Shown in pieces: positions 17,580 to 27,605 of a DNA stretch of 51,827 nucleotides (its first letter is position 1; every line of letters starts with the position of its first letter). The position numbers and the translations under genes are program-made. Source of the stretch: Hydrogenophilaceae bacterium (lineage in GTDB: Bacteria; Pseudomonadota; Alphaproteobacteria; Caulobacterales; Aquidulcibacteraceae). The notes below the pieces were generated by a model. That model had not been told where the DNA came from and did not search any database. It was given only the letters and a program-made list of their open reading frames with translations. Location: the NCBI GenBank assembly GCA_013389015.1, contig JACAEE010000077.1, forward strand, positions 1 through 51,827, given 5' to 3'.

Positions 17580-18596
17580 TCAAGTCCTGCCCATGACGCG
17601 GCGCATGGCTGCGCCGACTCGCTTGGGGCCTGGAAAATACTCCCATTCGAAGGCGTGCGGATATGGCGTGTCCCATCCGGTGACGCGCTCGATCGGCGCT
17701 TCGAGGCGGTAGAAGCAATGCTCCTGAACCAGCGCGACGAGTTCTGCGCCGAAGCCGGAGGTGCGCGTGGCCTCGTGCACGACGACGCAGCGCCCGGTGC
17801 GGTTCACGCTTTCGGCGATGGTCTCGATATCGAGCGGCACCAGGGTGCGCAGATCGATGACTTCGGCGTCGACCTCGGCATGTTCGGCGGCGGCGATGGC
17901 GACATGCACCATCGTGCCATAAGCGAGGACGGTGAGATCCTCGCCCTTGCGCGCGATCGCGGCCTTGCCGAGCGGAACATTGTAATGCCCTTCGGGCACG
18001 TCGCTGAGCGGGCTTTTGGCCCAGGGCTCGACGGGCTTCTCGTGCCAGCCGTCGAAGGGGCCGTTATAGAGGCGCTTGGGCTCGAAAAAGATGACGGGAT
18101 CATCATCCTCGATGGCGCTGATGAGCAGGCCCTTGGCGTCATACGGATTGGACGGGATGACCGTCTTTAACCCGGCGACGTGCGTGAAGATGGCTTCGGG
18201 GCTCTGGCTGTGCGTCTGGCCGCCGAAAATGCCGCCGCCATAAGGCGAGCGCAGCGTGATCGGCGCGGAGAAATCGCCGGCGCTGCGATAGCGCAGGCGC
18301 GCGGCCTCGCTGACCAATTGGTCGTAGGCGGGATAGATGTAGTCGGCGAACTGGATCTCGATCACGGGGCGCAGGCCATAGGCGCCCATGCCGATGGCCG
18401 CGGCGACGATGCCGCCCTCCGCGATCGGCGCATCGAAGCAGCGGGTGAGGCCGTGCTTGGCCTGCAGCCCCTCGGTGACGCGGAAGACGCCGCCGAAATA
18501 ACCGACATCCTCGCCGAAAATCAGCACGTCTGGATCGCGCGCCAGCATCACATCCATGGCGGAGTTGAGCGCCTGGATCATGTTCATCGCGGGCAT
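17580..18596 (-). CDS. bkdA2: Branched-chain 2-oxoacid dehydrogenase E1 beta
   Basis: 338 residues of the transketolase-like beta subunit, which completes the thiamine diphosphate site with E1 alpha. Conserved blocks are NMIQALNSAMDVMLARDP, FGEDVGYFGGVFRVTEGL, DAPIAEGGIVAAAIGMG, EIQFADYIYPAYDQL and SPYGGGIFGGQTHSQSPEA, typical of branched-chain E1 beta. The start lies 4 nt after the E1 alpha stop; ATG codons three and five codons further in are alternatives. Confidence 0.94.
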   Translation of the reverse strand: MPAMNMIQALNSAMDVMLARDPDVLIFGEDVGYFGGVFRVTEGLQAKHGLTRCFDAPIAEGGIVAAAIGMGAYGLRPVIEIQFADYIYPAYDQLVSEAARLRYRSAGDFSAPITLRSPYGGGIFGGQTHSQSPEAIFTHVAGLKTVIPSNPYDAKGLLISAIEDDDPVIFFEPKRLYNGPFDGWHEKPVEPWAKSPLSDVPEGHYNVPLGKAAIARKGEDLTVLAYGTMVHVAIAAAEHAEVDAEVIDLRTLVPLDIETIAESVNRTGRCVVVHEATRTSGFGAELVALVQEHCFYRLEAPIERVTGWDTPYPHAFEWEYFPGPKRVGAAMRRVMGRT

Positions 18597-18600
18597 GGGA

Positions 18601-19848
18601 TCAGACTCCCAATTCCTGGCGCTGGCGGCGCAGACGCCAATCCTGCTCCTTGTAGACGTCCTCGAACATGGTCTTGGCGCTGGGGCGGGACTGGCCGAGC
18701 GTGCCGATGGCTTCGGATTCCTTGGCGGCGGCGCGCACCTGCTCGACGCAATCCTTCTCCAGCGTTTTCTGCTTGGCTTCGCTCCATTCGCCGCGGGCGA
18801 TGAGATGGTTCTTCAAGCGCTCGATCGGATCGCCGAGCGGCCAATGCTGGGGCTCCTCGGCCGGGCGGTAACGGGAGGGATCGTCGCTCGTGGAATGGGC
18901 GGCGGCGCGGTAGGTGAACATCTCGATGAGCGTGGGGCCCAAATTGGCGCGGGCGCGCTCGGCGGCCCATCGGGTGGCGGCGTAGACGGCGAGGAAATCA
19001 TTGCCGTCCACCCGCAGCGCGGCGACGCCGTAGCCGATGCCGCGCGCGGCGAAGGCGGCGCTGTCGCCGGCGGCGAAGCCCTGGAAGGACGAGATCGCCC
19101 ATTGATTGTTGACCACGTTCAAGATCACCGGCGCGCGGTAGACGGAGGCGAAAGTGAGCGCGGCGTGGAAATCGCCCTCGGCGGTGGAGCCCTCGCCGAT
19201 ATAGCCGACGGCGATGCGGCGATCGCCCTTGTAGGCGGAGGCCATGGCCCAGCCGACGGCTTGCGGGAACTGGGTGCCGAGATTGCCGGAGATGGTGAAG
19301 AAGCCGTCCTTCTTGGAGGTGTACATCACCGGCAGCTGGCGGCCTTTGCAGGGATCGGCGGCGTTCGAGTAGATCTGGTTCATCATCTGCACGAGCGGGT
19401 AGCCGCGGGCGATGAGGAAGGCCTGCTGGCGATAGGTGGGAAAGCACATATCGCCGGGATCGAGCGCGAGCGCGGCGGCGACGGCGACGGCCTCCTCGCC
19501 GGTGCATTTCATGTAGAAGCTGGTCTTGCCCTGGCGCTGCATCCGCATCATGCGGTCGTCATAGGCGCGGGTCAGGGTCATGATTTCGAGGCCGCGGCGC
19601 AATAAATCAGCGCCGAGCCTCGGATCCCAAGGGCCCACCGCCTCATGCTCTTCGTTCAGTACACGGACCAAGGTGAAGGCGAGGTCGCGCATCGCGCCGG
19701 GCTCTTCGCGGATGTCGGGCCGCGGCGCGGCGCCGGCGGGCGGGGGCTTGATGTGAGAGAAGTCGACCGGATCGCCGGGGCGCGCGCGCGGCGTCGGCAC
19801 GCGCAGAGACAAGGCAGGCTCGTTTCTCATCTCGGCGTTGCGCTCCAT
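18601..19848 (-). CDS. bkdA1: Branched-chain 2-oxoacid dehydrogenase E1 alpha
   Basis: 415 residues. Catalyses thiamine-dependent decarboxylation of the 2-oxoacids from Leu, Ile and Val. The ThDP motif runs from GEGSTAEGDFHAAL to NNQWAIS; the phosphorylation-loop region YRAAAHSTSDDPSRYR and the family N terminus (LSLRVPTPR, PVDFSHI) mark the branched-chain type. First gene of the four-gene operon. The start is uncertain: the ATG at 19848 is immediately preceded by AGAGGG with no spacing, while an ATG six codons inside (19830) has GGAG about 13 nt upstream. The 236-nt region in front is AT-richer and probably holds the promoter. Confidence 0.93.
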   Translation of the reverse strand: MERNAEMRNEPALSLRVPTPRARPGDPVDFSHIKPPPAGAAPRPDIREEPGAMRDLAFTLVRVLNEEHEAVGPWDPRLGADLLRRGLEIMTLTRAYDDRMMRMQRQGKTSFYMKCTGEEAVAVAAALALDPGDMCFPTYRQQAFLIARGYPLVQMMNQIYSNAADPCKGRQLPVMYTSKKDGFFTISGNLGTQFPQAVGWAMASAYKGDRRIAVGYIGEGSTAEGDFHAALTFASVYRAPVILNVVNNQWAISSFQGFAAGDSAAFAARGIGYGVAALRVDGNDFLAVYAATRWAAERARANLGPTLIEMFTYRAAAHSTSDDPSRYRPAEEPQHWPLGDPIERLKNHLIARGEWSEAKQKTLEKDCVEQVRAAAKESEAIGTLGQSRPSAKTMFEDVYKEQDWRLRRQRQELGV

Positions 19849-20084
19849 CCCTCTGCGGCGCGCGTCGCGGGCCAGCGTGCGCGCCCGGTTCCCTAGCTTG
19901 ACCGAAGACGCGACCTTATACCAGGATAATTGGCTTTTCTCGTTCGTTTATGTTGCCGCTGCTTGGAGGTTGAGCAATTTCGTGCTGCAGATTAGCCTGA
20001 ATTGCGGGTGAAACTTCCTAGCGCCATATTGCGGCGCCGCATTGACCGCGGCCCCTGCGCGCGGCGAGGCTTTGGAGGCTGGAC

Positions 20085-20525
20085 GTGGAATATCTGCATA
20101 CGATGGTGCGCGTCTCCGACTTGGACGCGGCGCTCGATTTCTATTGCGCCAAGCTCGGCCTCAAGGAGGTGCGGCGCGTCGATAATGAGGCGGGCCGGTT
20201 CACCCTCGTCTTCCTGGCGGCGCCGGGCGACGTGGAGCGCGCCGCGACGACGCAGGCGCCGATGGTGGAGCTGACCTACAATTGGGATCCTGAAGCCTAC
20301 ACGGGCGGGCGCAATTTCGGCCACCTCGCCTATCGCGTCGACGATATCTATGCGGCGTGCCGGCGGCTGATGGACGGCGGCGTGACGATCAACCGGCCGC
20401 CGCGCGACGGGCGCATGGCGTTCGTGCGCTCGCCCGATGGAATTTCGATAGAATTGCTGCAGAAGGGCGCCGCGCTCGCGCCCGCCGAGCCGTGGGCGTC
20501 GATGCCGAACGTCGGGACGTGGTGA
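20085..20525 (+). CDS. gloA: Glyoxalase I / VOC-family metalloenzyme
   Basis: 146 residues starting at GTG 20085 with GGAGG 6 nt upstream. It has the double beta-alpha-beta-beta-beta layout of glyoxalase I: metal ligands are expected at the His of LHTMVRV, the Glu of VELTYNWD, the His of FGHLAYRV and the Glu of [22 protein letters not shown] and SPDGISIEL are typical of lactoylglutathione lyase, which converts the methylglyoxal-glutathione adduct to S-lactoylglutathione. It stands alone on the plus strand, convergent with the chemotaxis cluster. Confidence 0.88.
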   Translation: MEYLHTMVRVSDLDAALDFYCAKLGLKEVRRVDNEAGRFTLVFLAAPGDVERAATTQAPMVELTYNWDPEAYTGGRNFGHLAYRVDDIYAACRRLMDGGVTINRPPRDGRMAFVRSPDGISIELLQKGAALAPAEPWASMPNVGTW

Positions 20526-20573
20526 GGCGCTTCCGCGCGCGCTCCAACTCCGACATTGCCTTGATCGCATCCG

Positions 20574-21059
20574 CTACCGCGCGGGTCCGGAGACGCGGGC
20601 GACGACGCGCGCCAATCCCTGCAACAAGGCGGCGCGCGCCTGAGGATCGGCGCTCAGTTCGGGACGGCGCAGCGTGCGCATCGCCTCGACGTGCACCTGA
20701 ATGGCTTGCGGCAACAGGGGGGGCGCGGGCGCATCGGCGCGGGGCGCCTCATCGGCGCCGCACGCGGCGAGAAGATCGCACAGGCTGCCGGCGGCCTTGG
20801 TCATGTCCTCCAGGTTGAACGCGCCGGCGAGGCCGTAGATCTCGGAGGCGATGGCGTAGGTCTCGCGCGCGCCGTCCGGGCGGCCGGCGGCGGCGGAGAG
20901 GGCCTCGATCCGCTCGTCGAGGGCGGCGACGCAGGAGTCGCGCACTTGTTCGAGACGCTGTTCGGCCGCGGCGATCTGCTCCGACAGCAGCCGACCGCCG
21001 GGCGCCTTGAGCAGCTTGGTCAGGCGCAGCTCAGCCTTGTACATCTTGAATGCGGTCAT
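20574..21059 (-). CDS. cheE: CheE-type chemotaxis protein
   Basis: 161-residue, almost entirely helical protein without a classical phosphoacceptor motif. Recognisable parts are LRLTKLLKAPGGRLLSEQI, a coiled segment, and YAIASEIYGLAGAFNLEDM. It is last in the cluster, exactly where cheE lies in Caulobacter. Its role is not well defined; its position behind a CheY-like regulator suggests a partner or phosphate sink. It overlaps the upstream regulator gene by 4 nt. A second, diverged copy occurs at 30603-31085. Confidence 0.65.
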   Translation of the reverse strand: MTAFKMYKAELRLTKLLKAPGGRLLSEQIAAAEQRLEQVRDSCVAALDERIEALSAAAGRPDGARETYAIASEIYGLAGAFNLEDMTKAAGSLCDLLAACGADEAPRADAPAPPLLPQAIQVHVEAMRTLRRPELSADPQARAALLQGLARVVARVSGPAR

Positions 21060-21658
21060 AGCTGCACCTTCTGGGGTTTCAGGAGCGCGTCGATGTCGGA
21101 CTGCGAGAGATTGGGCTGGCCGGCGTCGTCGAGCTTGGTCGTGATGTCGTCGGCGCGACGCGGCGCCTCGCCCGGCGGCGGGCCCTCGAAGCGGAAGCGG
21201 CGATCGGGCCCGGCATATTGCGCGGCTTCGACGAACTGGCGCGGATCCTTGGTGATCCAGACGATCCGCTCCAGGAGCGAGGCCGGCGTGATCGGCTTCT
21301 TGAGGAAGAAATTGGCGCCGGCGTTGCGCGCGCGCAGGATGGCGCTCTTGGCGCCGTTGGATGAAAGCACGATGATCGGCGCGGTGCGATTGGCCGGCGT
21401 TTCGCTGCGCCGCAGCCAGCGGATGAAGTCGTAGCCGTCGGCGTCGGAGAAAGCCGGGTCGATCAGCACCAGATCGAACACCGTGTGCTTGATCTCCTGC
21501 TGGGCCGCCTCGATCGTGCTGGCGCGCACGCAGCGGCGGGCGCCGAAGCCGGTCAGGATTTGCTGCAGCACCTCCAAGCCGTGCGGGCTCTGCTCCACGA
21601 GCAGGATCGCGGCGTGCTCAAAGTTGAGGCGCGTCTTGGAGTCAAGCTGCAGAGCCAC
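21056..21658 (-). CDS. CheY-like response regulator with FliM-like C-terminal tail
   Basis: 200 residues from a GTG start. Residues ~15-135 are a receiver domain with phosphoacceptor Asp67 (LVLIDPAF), Ser/Thr region VLSSN and Lys in FFLKKPI. The usual acidic pair is degenerate (VEQ instead of DD), so phosphorylation may be weak. Residues 136-183 are disordered. The last 17 residues begin LSQSDIDALL, strikingly like the LSQxEIDALL motif of FliM/FliN N termini; in FliM the N-terminal peptide docks phospho-CheY. The position corresponds to Caulobacter cheYIII. A paralogue without the tail is at 31079-31570. Confidence 0.8.
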   Translation of the reverse strand: MALQLDSKTRLNFEHAAILLVEQSPHGLEVLQQILTGFGARRCVRASTIEAAQQEIKHTVFDLVLIDPAFSDADGYDFIRWLRRSETPANRTAPIIVLSSNGAKSAILRARNAGANFFLKKPITPASLLERIVWITKDPRQFVEAAQYAGPDRRFRFEGPPPGEAPRRADDITTKLDDAGQPNLSQSDIDALLKPQKVQL

Positions 21659-21667
21659 GGCCGTTCC

Positions 21668-22033
21668 CTAGAACCAATCAGTTTCGTCATCATCGCGATC
21701 AACCACAGGCGCTCCCGCGAGACGCTGGCGCAGATCGGCCAGCAAGACGCGATTGAGCGCAGCGGTCGCGTCCACGACCATGTCGACGCTAACGAAATCG
21801 GGCAATTTGGTTAGGAAATCGCGTAGAGCGGCCAGATGCTGCAGCAGGATGTCGAATTGCTGCAGCTCGCGCACGCGGGCGATGTCGAGGCCGCCTTCGC
21901 CGGCGCAGGCGCATTGCTCCAGACGCATGCCGATCTGGCGCAGCGTCTCAAGCTCCAGCGCCAAACGCCGGCACAGATCGCGAATCGCGATCGCTTCGAC
22001 CGGCGCCGCTTCTTCGGCAGCGAGCGCGCCCAC
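21668..22033 (-). CDS. cheU: CheU-like chemotaxis cluster protein
   Basis: 121 residues from GTG 22033 (GAGG about 8 nt upstream). Helical: RDLCRRLALELETLRQIG, a central VRELQQFDILLQHLAAL and a C-terminal Asp-rich tail ending DDETDWF. No catalytic motif is seen. Identity as CheU rests mainly on its slot between cheD and the CheY-like regulator, as in Caulobacter. The C-terminal acidic/aromatic tail resembles receptor-type docking pentapeptides only loosely. Function unknown. Confidence 0.55.
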   Translation of the reverse strand: MGALAAEEAAPVEAIAIRDLCRRLALELETLRQIGMRLEQCACAGEGGLDIARVRELQQFDILLQHLAALRDFLTKLPDFVSVDMVVDATAALNRVLLADLRQRLAGAPVVDRDDDETDWF

Positions 22034-22042
22034 CGCCGCGCC

Positions 22043-22609
22043 TCAAAACAACTCGAGCGAGCCGGACGAGGGCGCCGCCTCCTCCTTGCGGCGCTCCGCC
22101 TCGAACACCTGCCGCTCGGTGGGCGCCAGGAACTGCTGCGCCGCGCGCCCCGACACGGGCCAATAGCGGATGCGGCGCGCGCGATCGCCGCCGAGGCTGT
22201 CGCCGAGCAGCGCGATGCCTTCCTTCTGCAGGAATTGCACGGCGAAGCGCGCGTTCTGAGCGCCGACGTCGGTCAAGCCGTGCACGACATTGGCGCCGCC
22301 GAAGAGCTTGCCCTCCAGGCGCGACTTGATCGCGCCGCGCTGCAGTAGGCCGTTGATCAGGAGCTCCATGGAGTGCACGCCGTAACGCATGGCGTCGCCG
22401 CGATCGTCCTTGTCACCCGGCAGCAGAAAATGATTCATGCCGCCGACGCCGGCGATGGGATCGCGCAGGCACGCGGCCACGCATGAGCCCAGGATGGTGG
22501 TGTACATCAGATCCGGATCGGAGGAGATCGCGTACTCGCCCTGTACGATATGCACGGTGCGCGTTCGGGCGGGCTCGGGCGGCGCCTGTCGTCGCGGCGG
22601 GGCGCTCAT
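22043..22609 (-). CDS. cheD: Chemoreceptor glutamine deamidase CheD
   Basis: 188 residues. Deamidates specific glutamines of chemoreceptors in the cytoplasm. The catalytic Cys43 is in TTILGSCVAAC and His60 in GGMNHFLLP; KLFGGANVV and VGAQNARFAVQFLQ are further family blocks. The N-terminal ~18 residues and the C-terminal acidic tail are extensions. Its ATG overlaps the upstream cheY stop by 4 nt. Confidence 0.92.
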   Translation of the reverse strand: MSAPPRRQAPPEPARTRTVHIVQGEYAISSDPDLMYTTILGSCVAACLRDPIAGVGGMNHFLLPGDKDDRGDAMRYGVHSMELLINGLLQRGAIKSRLEGKLFGGANVVHGLTDVGAQNARFAVQFLQKEGIALLGDSLGGDRARRIRYWPVSGRAAQQFLAPTERQVFEAERRKEEAAPSSGSLELF

Positions 22610-22995
22610 GTGAGCGCTCCGAACACCTGTTCGATCTTCGCCTTCAGCGCCTGTGCCGTGAACGGCTTGGCGATGTAGTTGTTGACGCCGAACTGGATGG
22701 CGCGCTGGACGAGATCGGCGTCGGCGCGGCCGGTGAGCATGATGAAGGCGGTCTTGCGCAGCGGCTCGTGGCTGCGGACCGCGCGCAAGAAGGCGAGCCC
22801 ATCGAGCTTAGGCATGTTGAAGTCGGACAGGACGAGATTGACCGGCCGCTGGATCAGCGCCTTGAACCCCTCCTCGCCGTCCGGGGCGTCGGCGATATCG
22901 ACGAAGCCGAGCTGCTGCAGCGTGGAGCGGATCAGCGTGCGCATGGTCAGCTGATCGTCCACAACCAGAACCTTGATGGCGGAGGCGGCAGGCAT
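22606..22995 (-). CDS. cheY: Chemotaxis response regulator CheY (second)
   Basis: 129 residues, a single receiver domain. The acidic pair VVDDQ (Asp13/Asp14), phosphoacceptor Asp58 (LVLSDFNMP), Thr in MLTGRA and Lys in YIAKPF are all intact, and the length is that of classical CheY. Likely a diffusible output to the flagellar switch or a phosphate sink. It follows cheB directly (stop and start adjacent). Confidence 0.93.
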   Translation of the reverse strand: MPAASAIKVLVVDDQLTMRTLIRSTLQQLGFVDIADAPDGEEGFKALIQRPVNLVLSDFNMPKLDGLAFLRAVRSHEPLRKTAFIMLTGRADADLVQRAIQFGVNNYIAKPFTAQALKAKIEQVFGALT

Positions 22996-24012
22996 TCAGG
23001 CGGCTCCCCTGACGTTCGCCGCGCTCATCTCAAGCGCGGCGCGCGCAATCCGATCCAGCGGCAATTGGCGCACGACCGCGCCGATCTCGAAGGCGGCCTT
23101 CGGCATGCCGTAAACGATGCAGCTCGCCTCGTCCTGTCCGATCGTGTGCGCGCCCGCGTCGCGCATGCGCTTCATCCCGTGCGCGCCGTCCTTGCCCATG
23201 CCGGTGAGGATGATCCCGACGGCGCGCGCCCCGAACGCCTTGGCGACGGAGTCGAACAGGACATCGACGGAGGGACGGTGACCGTTCACGGGGTCGCCGG
23301 CGCGCAAGCGACAGACCGGATGCGCGACGCCCGCCGCCTCCAGATGCATCGCGCCCCCGGGCGCGAGATAGACGCAGCCCGGCCGGATGGCGGCGCCGTC
23401 CGTCGCCTCCGCCACGTGCGGCGCGCAGAGCCGATCCAAGCGCGCGGCGAAGCTGGTGGTGAAGGTCGCCGGCATGTGCTGCGTGATCAGCGTCGGCGGG
23501 CAATTGGCCGGGAAGCTCTGCAGCATCGTGATCAGCGCTTCGACGCCGCCGGTGGAGGAGCCCACGGCGATGATCTTGTCGCCGGGCGCGTAGGCGCCGG
23601 TCCACGCCTGCACGGGCTGGCGATCGGAGAGGCTGCGCACGCGCGAAGCGGCGGCGGCCTTCACCTTCTCGGCGAGATGCTCGAAATCCGGCTTGCCGAC
23701 GCAATCGAAGGCGCCGATCTCGAGCGCCTCCAAGGTGATCGCGGCGCCCGCCTGGGTGAGCGTGGAGACCATGATCACCGGCATGGGGCGCAGCCGCATG
23801 ATCTTGTCGAGAAACTCGATGCCGGTCATCTTCGGCATCTCGACGTCAAGCGTGATCACGTCCGGCGAGAGCGTCTTGATCGCTTCGCGCGCTTCGTAGG
23901 GATCGCCACAGCCGCCGATCACCTCGATTTCGGGATCGCGGCGCAGCGTGGTCGAGATCAAATTCCGCATGGTCGCGGAATCGTCGACGACGAGAACGCG
24001 GATGCGCTTCAT
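22996..24012 (-). CDS. cheB: Chemotaxis methylesterase CheB
   Basis: 338 residues: receiver domain (phospho-Asp56 in VITLDVEMP) followed by the methylesterase domain with the active-site SSTGGVEAL serine, QHMPATF histidine and GMGKDGA aspartate. It removes methyl groups and deamidates chemoreceptors to reset sensitivity. The ATG at 24012 overlaps the cheR stop (ATGA) and starts exactly at the receiver domain ([12 protein letters not shown]), so the longer in-frame extension upstream is not used. Confidence 0.95.
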   Translation of the reverse strand: MKRIRVLVVDDSATMRNLISTTLRRDPEIEVIGGCGDPYEAREAIKTLSPDVITLDVEMPKMTGIEFLDKIMRLRPMPVIMVSTLTQAGAAITLEALEIGAFDCVGKPDFEHLAEKVKAAAASRVRSLSDRQPVQAWTGAYAPGDKIIAVGSSTGGVEALITMLQSFPANCPPTLITQHMPATFTTSFAARLDRLCAPHVAEATDGAAIRPGCVYLAPGGAMHLEAAGVAHPVCRLRAGDPVNGHRPSVDVLFDSVAKAFGARAVGIILTGMGKDGAHGMKRMRDAGAHTIGQDEASCIVYGMPKAAFEIGAVVRQLPLDRIARAALEMSAANVRGAA

Positions 24013-24884
24013 GGCGCGCCCTCCAGGCGATAGACCGTCAGCCCGTCGCTGACGTAGCCGGGAACGTCGACGCGCTCGGAATGGCCGATATAGAGGCGGC
24101 CGTGCGGGTGAAGGAAGCTGCGGAAGCGCGTCCAGATCCGCGCCTGGGTGTGTTCCTCGAAATAGATGACGACGTTGCGGCAGAAGATCGCGTCGAACTT
24201 GCCGCGCATCGGCCATTCTCCGATCAGGTTAAGCGTGTTGAAGGCGATGAGCGACCGCATCTCGGCGCCGGCGCGCCAGATCGTGCGCCCGCTCTCGCGC
24301 TCGCGGCTCATCCATTTGTCGCGCAAGGCGGCGGGAATGGCCGAGACCGCCTCCTCCGAATAGACGCCGGCGCGCGCGGTATCGACGACGACAGGGTCGA
24401 TGTCGGTGGCGAGGATGCGCACGTCGAGACGCGTCGCTTCCGGGATGGCGGACAGAAGCGTCAACGCCATGGAATAGGGCTCCTGCCCCGTGGAGCAGGC
24501 CGACGACCAAAGCCGCAGGCGTGCGCCGCCGCGTACCGAAGCGGCGAGGCGCGCGAGCACAGAGTCACGCAGATGATCGAAATGGTGCGGCTCGCGGAAG
24601 AAGCGGGTGACGTTGGTGGTCAGCGCCGCGAGCATCGCATCGCGTTCTTCGGCGCCGGACGGCGTCGCGATGAAAGAGAGATATTCGTGGAACGTCCGCA
24701 TGCCGACTTTGCGCAGGCGCTTGGCGAGGCGCGAATAGACGAGCGTCGCCTTGGCCTCCTGCAGATGGATGCCGGACGCCTCTTTGAGGAAGCTCGCAAT
24801 GCGCTTGAAGTCCTCCTCGGTGAAGAGGAATTCCCCCTCCACGATCGAGACCTCGCCGCGTCGGGGGCGAAGCGCTGCGCTCAC
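24009..24884 (-). CDS. cheR: Chemoreceptor methyltransferase CheR
   Basis: 291 residues. The N-terminal helical domain ([19 protein letters not shown]) leads to the SAM-binding domain with [25 protein letters not shown] and [11 protein letters not shown], plus the LYIGHSE block. Methylates receptor glutamates using S-adenosylmethionine. Coupled by 4-nt overlaps both to cheW upstream and cheB downstream, giving a fixed stoichiometry of adaptation enzymes. Confidence 0.95.
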   Translation of the reverse strand: MSAALRPRRGEVSIVEGEFLFTEEDFKRIASFLKEASGIHLQEAKATLVYSRLAKRLRKVGMRTFHEYLSFIATPSGAEERDAMLAALTTNVTRFFREPHHFDHLRDSVLARLAASVRGGARLRLWSSACSTGQEPYSMALTLLSAIPEATRLDVRILATDIDPVVVDTARAGVYSEEAVSAIPAALRDKWMSRERESGRTIWRAGAEMRSLIAFNTLNLIGEWPMRGKFDAIFCRNVVIYFEEHTQARIWTRFRSFLHPHGRLYIGHSERVDVPGYVSDGLTVYRLEGAP

Positions 24885-25345
24885 GCCGCCTCGGCCGCCT
24901 GCTGTTCGGGCAGGATGTAGTCGAGCCCGATCCAGGAGATCATGCGGCCCTCAAGCGCGATGATGCCGCGCACGAACTTGTTGACCGTCTCGCACGACAC
25001 GTTCGGCGTCGGCTGGATGGTCTCTTTCGTGGTGGCGAGAATTTCGGACACCGCGTCGACGAGCAGGCCGATCAGGCGGCCGCCGACATGCACCACGATG
25101 ATGACGCTGCGCGGATTGGTCTCCGCGGCGCCCAGCCCCAGACGGGCCTTCAGATCGATGATCGGCAGCACCGCGCCGCGCAGGTTGATGACGCCGCGCA
25201 CATAAGGCGGCGAGTGCGGCAGGGGCGTTGCGTGGGTCCAGCCGCGGATCTCGCGCACCGCCATGATGTCGAGGCAGAATTCCTGGTCCTCGATCTTGAA
25301 CGAGATCAGTTCGAACTGATCGTGGGAATTGTCGACCGCATCCAT
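24881..25345 (-). CDS. cheW: Chemotaxis coupling protein CheW
   Basis: 154 residues, a CheW-fold SH3-like adaptor linking CheA to the receptor. Typical blocks: [56 protein letters not shown] and [12 protein letters not shown]. It lies 2 nt after cheA and overlaps cheR by 4 nt. Confidence 0.95.
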   Translation of the reverse strand: MDAVDNSHDQFELISFKIEDQEFCLDIMAVREIRGWTHATPLPHSPPYVRGVINLRGAVLPIIDLKARLGLGAAETNPRSVIIVVHVGGRLIGLLVDAVSEILATTKETIQPTPNVSCETVNKFVRGIIALEGRMISWIGLDYILPEQQAAEAA

Positions 25346-25347
25346 CT

Positions 25348-27591
25348 TCAGCTCGCCTGCGCCAGGGGTTGTGACTCCAGTTTCTCCAGGAACCGCGAGT
25401 CGATGACGGCATCGACGTCGAGGATCAGCGCCACGCGGCCGTCGCCCAGGATGGTGGCGGCGGCGATCGCTTCGACGCGTTGGTAGTTTGCCTCAAGACT
25501 CTTGATGACCACTTGACGCTGGCCCTGAATGGCGTCGACCACGAGGGCGGCGCGGCCGCCGACCTCGCTCTCCACCAGCAGCGTCACCCCGGCGGCCGGA
25601 TCGACCGGGTTCGGGCGCCAGCCCAGCGCCACGCCGACGTCGATCAGCGGCACGTGCGCGCCGCGCACCGCAAGGACCGCGCCGCGGGGACCGAGACGGC
25701 GCACGTCGTTCGGCTTGGGGCGCAGCGTTTCAACGATCGCGGTCAGCGGGGCGACGAGCGTGTGCTCGGCGGCGGTGACGACCATGCCGTCGAGCACGGC
25801 GAGCGTCAGCGGCAGCGACATCGTGAAGGTGGAGCCCTTGCCGGGCTGCGACGAGATCGAAATGCGGCCGCCGAGCGCCTGAATCGAGCGTTTCACCACA
25901 TCCATGCCGACTCCGCGGCCGGAAATATCGGAGATCGTTTGCGCGGTGGAGAAGCCTGGCAGGAAGATCAGGTTGTCGACTTCCTCGTCGGTCAGGGAAG
26001 CATCGGCGGCGATGAGGCCCTTGGAGACGGCGATATCGCGCACGCGCGGGCGGTTGATGCCGCGCCCGTCGTCGGAGACCTCGATGACGATGCGGCCGGA
26101 GCGGTGCAGCGCCGCCAGACGCACCACGCCCTCGGCCGGCTTGCCGGCGGCGACGCGTTCCTCCGGGCTCTCCAGGCCGTGATCGATGGCGTTGCGCAGC
26201 ATGTGGGTGATCGGATCGGACAAGCGCTCGATCACAGTCTTGTCGACTTCCGTGTTCTCCCCTTCCGTGACCAGACGCACTTCCTTGCGGGTGGCGGATG
26301 CGATCTCACGCACCAGGCGCGGCATGCGCTGGAAGACCGACTTCACAGGCTGCGCGCGGATCGCCATGACGCTGTCCTGAATCTCGCGCGTGAGCTGTTC
26401 GAGTTCGTCGAGGCCGATGGCGACGGTGGAGGAACGCGCCAGATTGGCCTCGCTGACGCGCTGGGCGAGCATCGCTTGGTTGATCACCAGCTCGCCGACG
26501 AGATCGATCAGGCGGTCGACGCGATCGAGATCGACGCGGATCGTGGCCGCGACGGCGGCGGCCTTGCCCGCTTCCTTGCCGGCGTGCAGCTCCTCGCCGG
26601 CGGGCGCGTCCTTGACGGCTGGGCGCGCCTTCGGCGCCGGCTGCGGCGCCTCGGCGCGCGCAGCGCTCAACAATGCGGCCACATCGACAGGCGCCGCAGG
26701 CGGCGGCGCGGGCGTCGTGGCGAAGGGATCGTCAAGCGCCGAAGCCAGCGCCGGCGCAAGCCCCAGATCAGCGACGAGCGAAGGCGGCGCCGCTCCCTTG
26801 ATCAACTCGTTCTCATGAATGAGCGCCAGCGGGCAATCGTCGCCGACGAAATCGAAGACGTCGCGAATGTCGGCTTCGGGCACATCGCCCGGCAGGCGCG
26901 CGCTCCATTTGCAGTAGGAGGCCTCGGGATTGAGAAAATCGAACTCGGGCAGCGCCGAGGACTCAAGACTGATGTCGTGGGCGCCGAGGCGTTCGAGCTC
27001 GCGCAGCAGCAGAAGCGCATCATTGCCCTTGGCGTACATCGCCTCGGTCGGCGCGAAACTCAAGCGCCAGCCGCCGGGCTCCTCCACATCGGCCTGCGGC
27101 GCCCGTGCGGCGGGCGCCTCGTCGAGATCGACCATCAGCGGCGTGAAGCCGAACGAATCCTCGCCTTCGACCGAACCGTCGCCCGGCTCTTCGAGCGGTT
27201 CGCCGCCGCCCGAGGTGAGGCCCGCAAGCTCCTCCGCCATCGCCTGCGCGCGGGCGCAATCGACCTGGCCCTGCCCTTTGGCCTCGAGCACATGGTCGGC
27301 GAGCACGTCGGAGGCGCGCAGCATGATCTTGACCGCTTCCGGCTCGACCTCGAGCGCGCCGGAGCGCATCGCGTCGAGCGCGGTCTCGAACACGTGCGCG
27401 AATTTCACCAGCGAGTCGAAGCCGAACGCTCCCGCGCCGCCCTTCACCGAATGAACCGCGCGAAACACCGCATTGATCGTCTCGCCGTCGCCTTCTCCCG
27501 ACTCCAGCGCGAGCAGGCCGGCCTCGAGCTCGGCCATCTGCTCTTCGCATTCCTGAAAGAAGGTCGCCTTGAACGGTTCCATCGGGTCCAT
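25348..27591 (-). CDS. cheA: Chemotaxis histidine kinase CheA
   Basis: 747 residues. The P1 Hpt domain carries the phosphoacceptor His47 in [16 protein letters not shown]2-like region and Pro/Ala-rich linkers follow (about 150-345), then the P3 dimerisation helices ([18 protein letters not shown]), the P4 ATPase ([27 protein letters not shown]) and the P5 CheW-like domain at the end. AAGGAGG lies 8 nt before the ATG, a strong start. Phosphorylates CheY and CheB according to receptor state. Confidence 0.96.
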   Translation of the reverse strand: MDPMEPFKATFFQECEEQMAELEAGLLALESGEGDGETINAVFRAVHSVKGGAGAFGFDSLVKFAHVFETALDAMRSGALEVEPEAVKIMLRASDVLADHVLEAKGQGQVDCARAQAMAEELAGLTSGGGEPLEEPGDGSVEGEDSFGFTPLMVDLDEAPAARAPQADVEEPGGWRLSFAPTEAMYAKGNDALLLLRELERLGAHDISLESSALPEFDFLNPEASYCKWSARLPGDVPEADIRDVFDFVGDDCPLALIHENELIKGAAPPSLVADLGLAPALASALDDPFATTPAPPPAAPVDVAALLSAARAEAPQPAPKARPAVKDAPAGEELHAGKEAGKAAAVAATIRVDLDRVDRLIDLVGELVINQAMLAQRVSEANLARSSTVAIGLDELEQLTREIQDSVMAIRAQPVKSVFQRMPRLVREIASATRKEVRLVTEGENTEVDKTVIERLSDPITHMLRNAIDHGLESPEERVAAGKPAEGVVRLAALHRSGRIVIEVSDDGRGINRPRVRDIAVSKGLIAADASLTDEEVDNLIFLPGFSTAQTISDISGRGVGMDVVKRSIQALGGRISISSQPGKGSTFTMSLPLTLAVLDGMVVTAAEHTLVAPLTAIVETLRPKPNDVRRLGPRGAVLAVRGAHVPLIDVGVALGWRPNPVDPAAGVTLLVESEVGGRAALVVDAIQGQRQVVIKSLEANYQRVEAIAAATILGDGRVALILDVDAVIDSRFLEKLESQPLAQAS

Positions 27592-27605
27592 CGGAGGGAC
27601 CTCCT

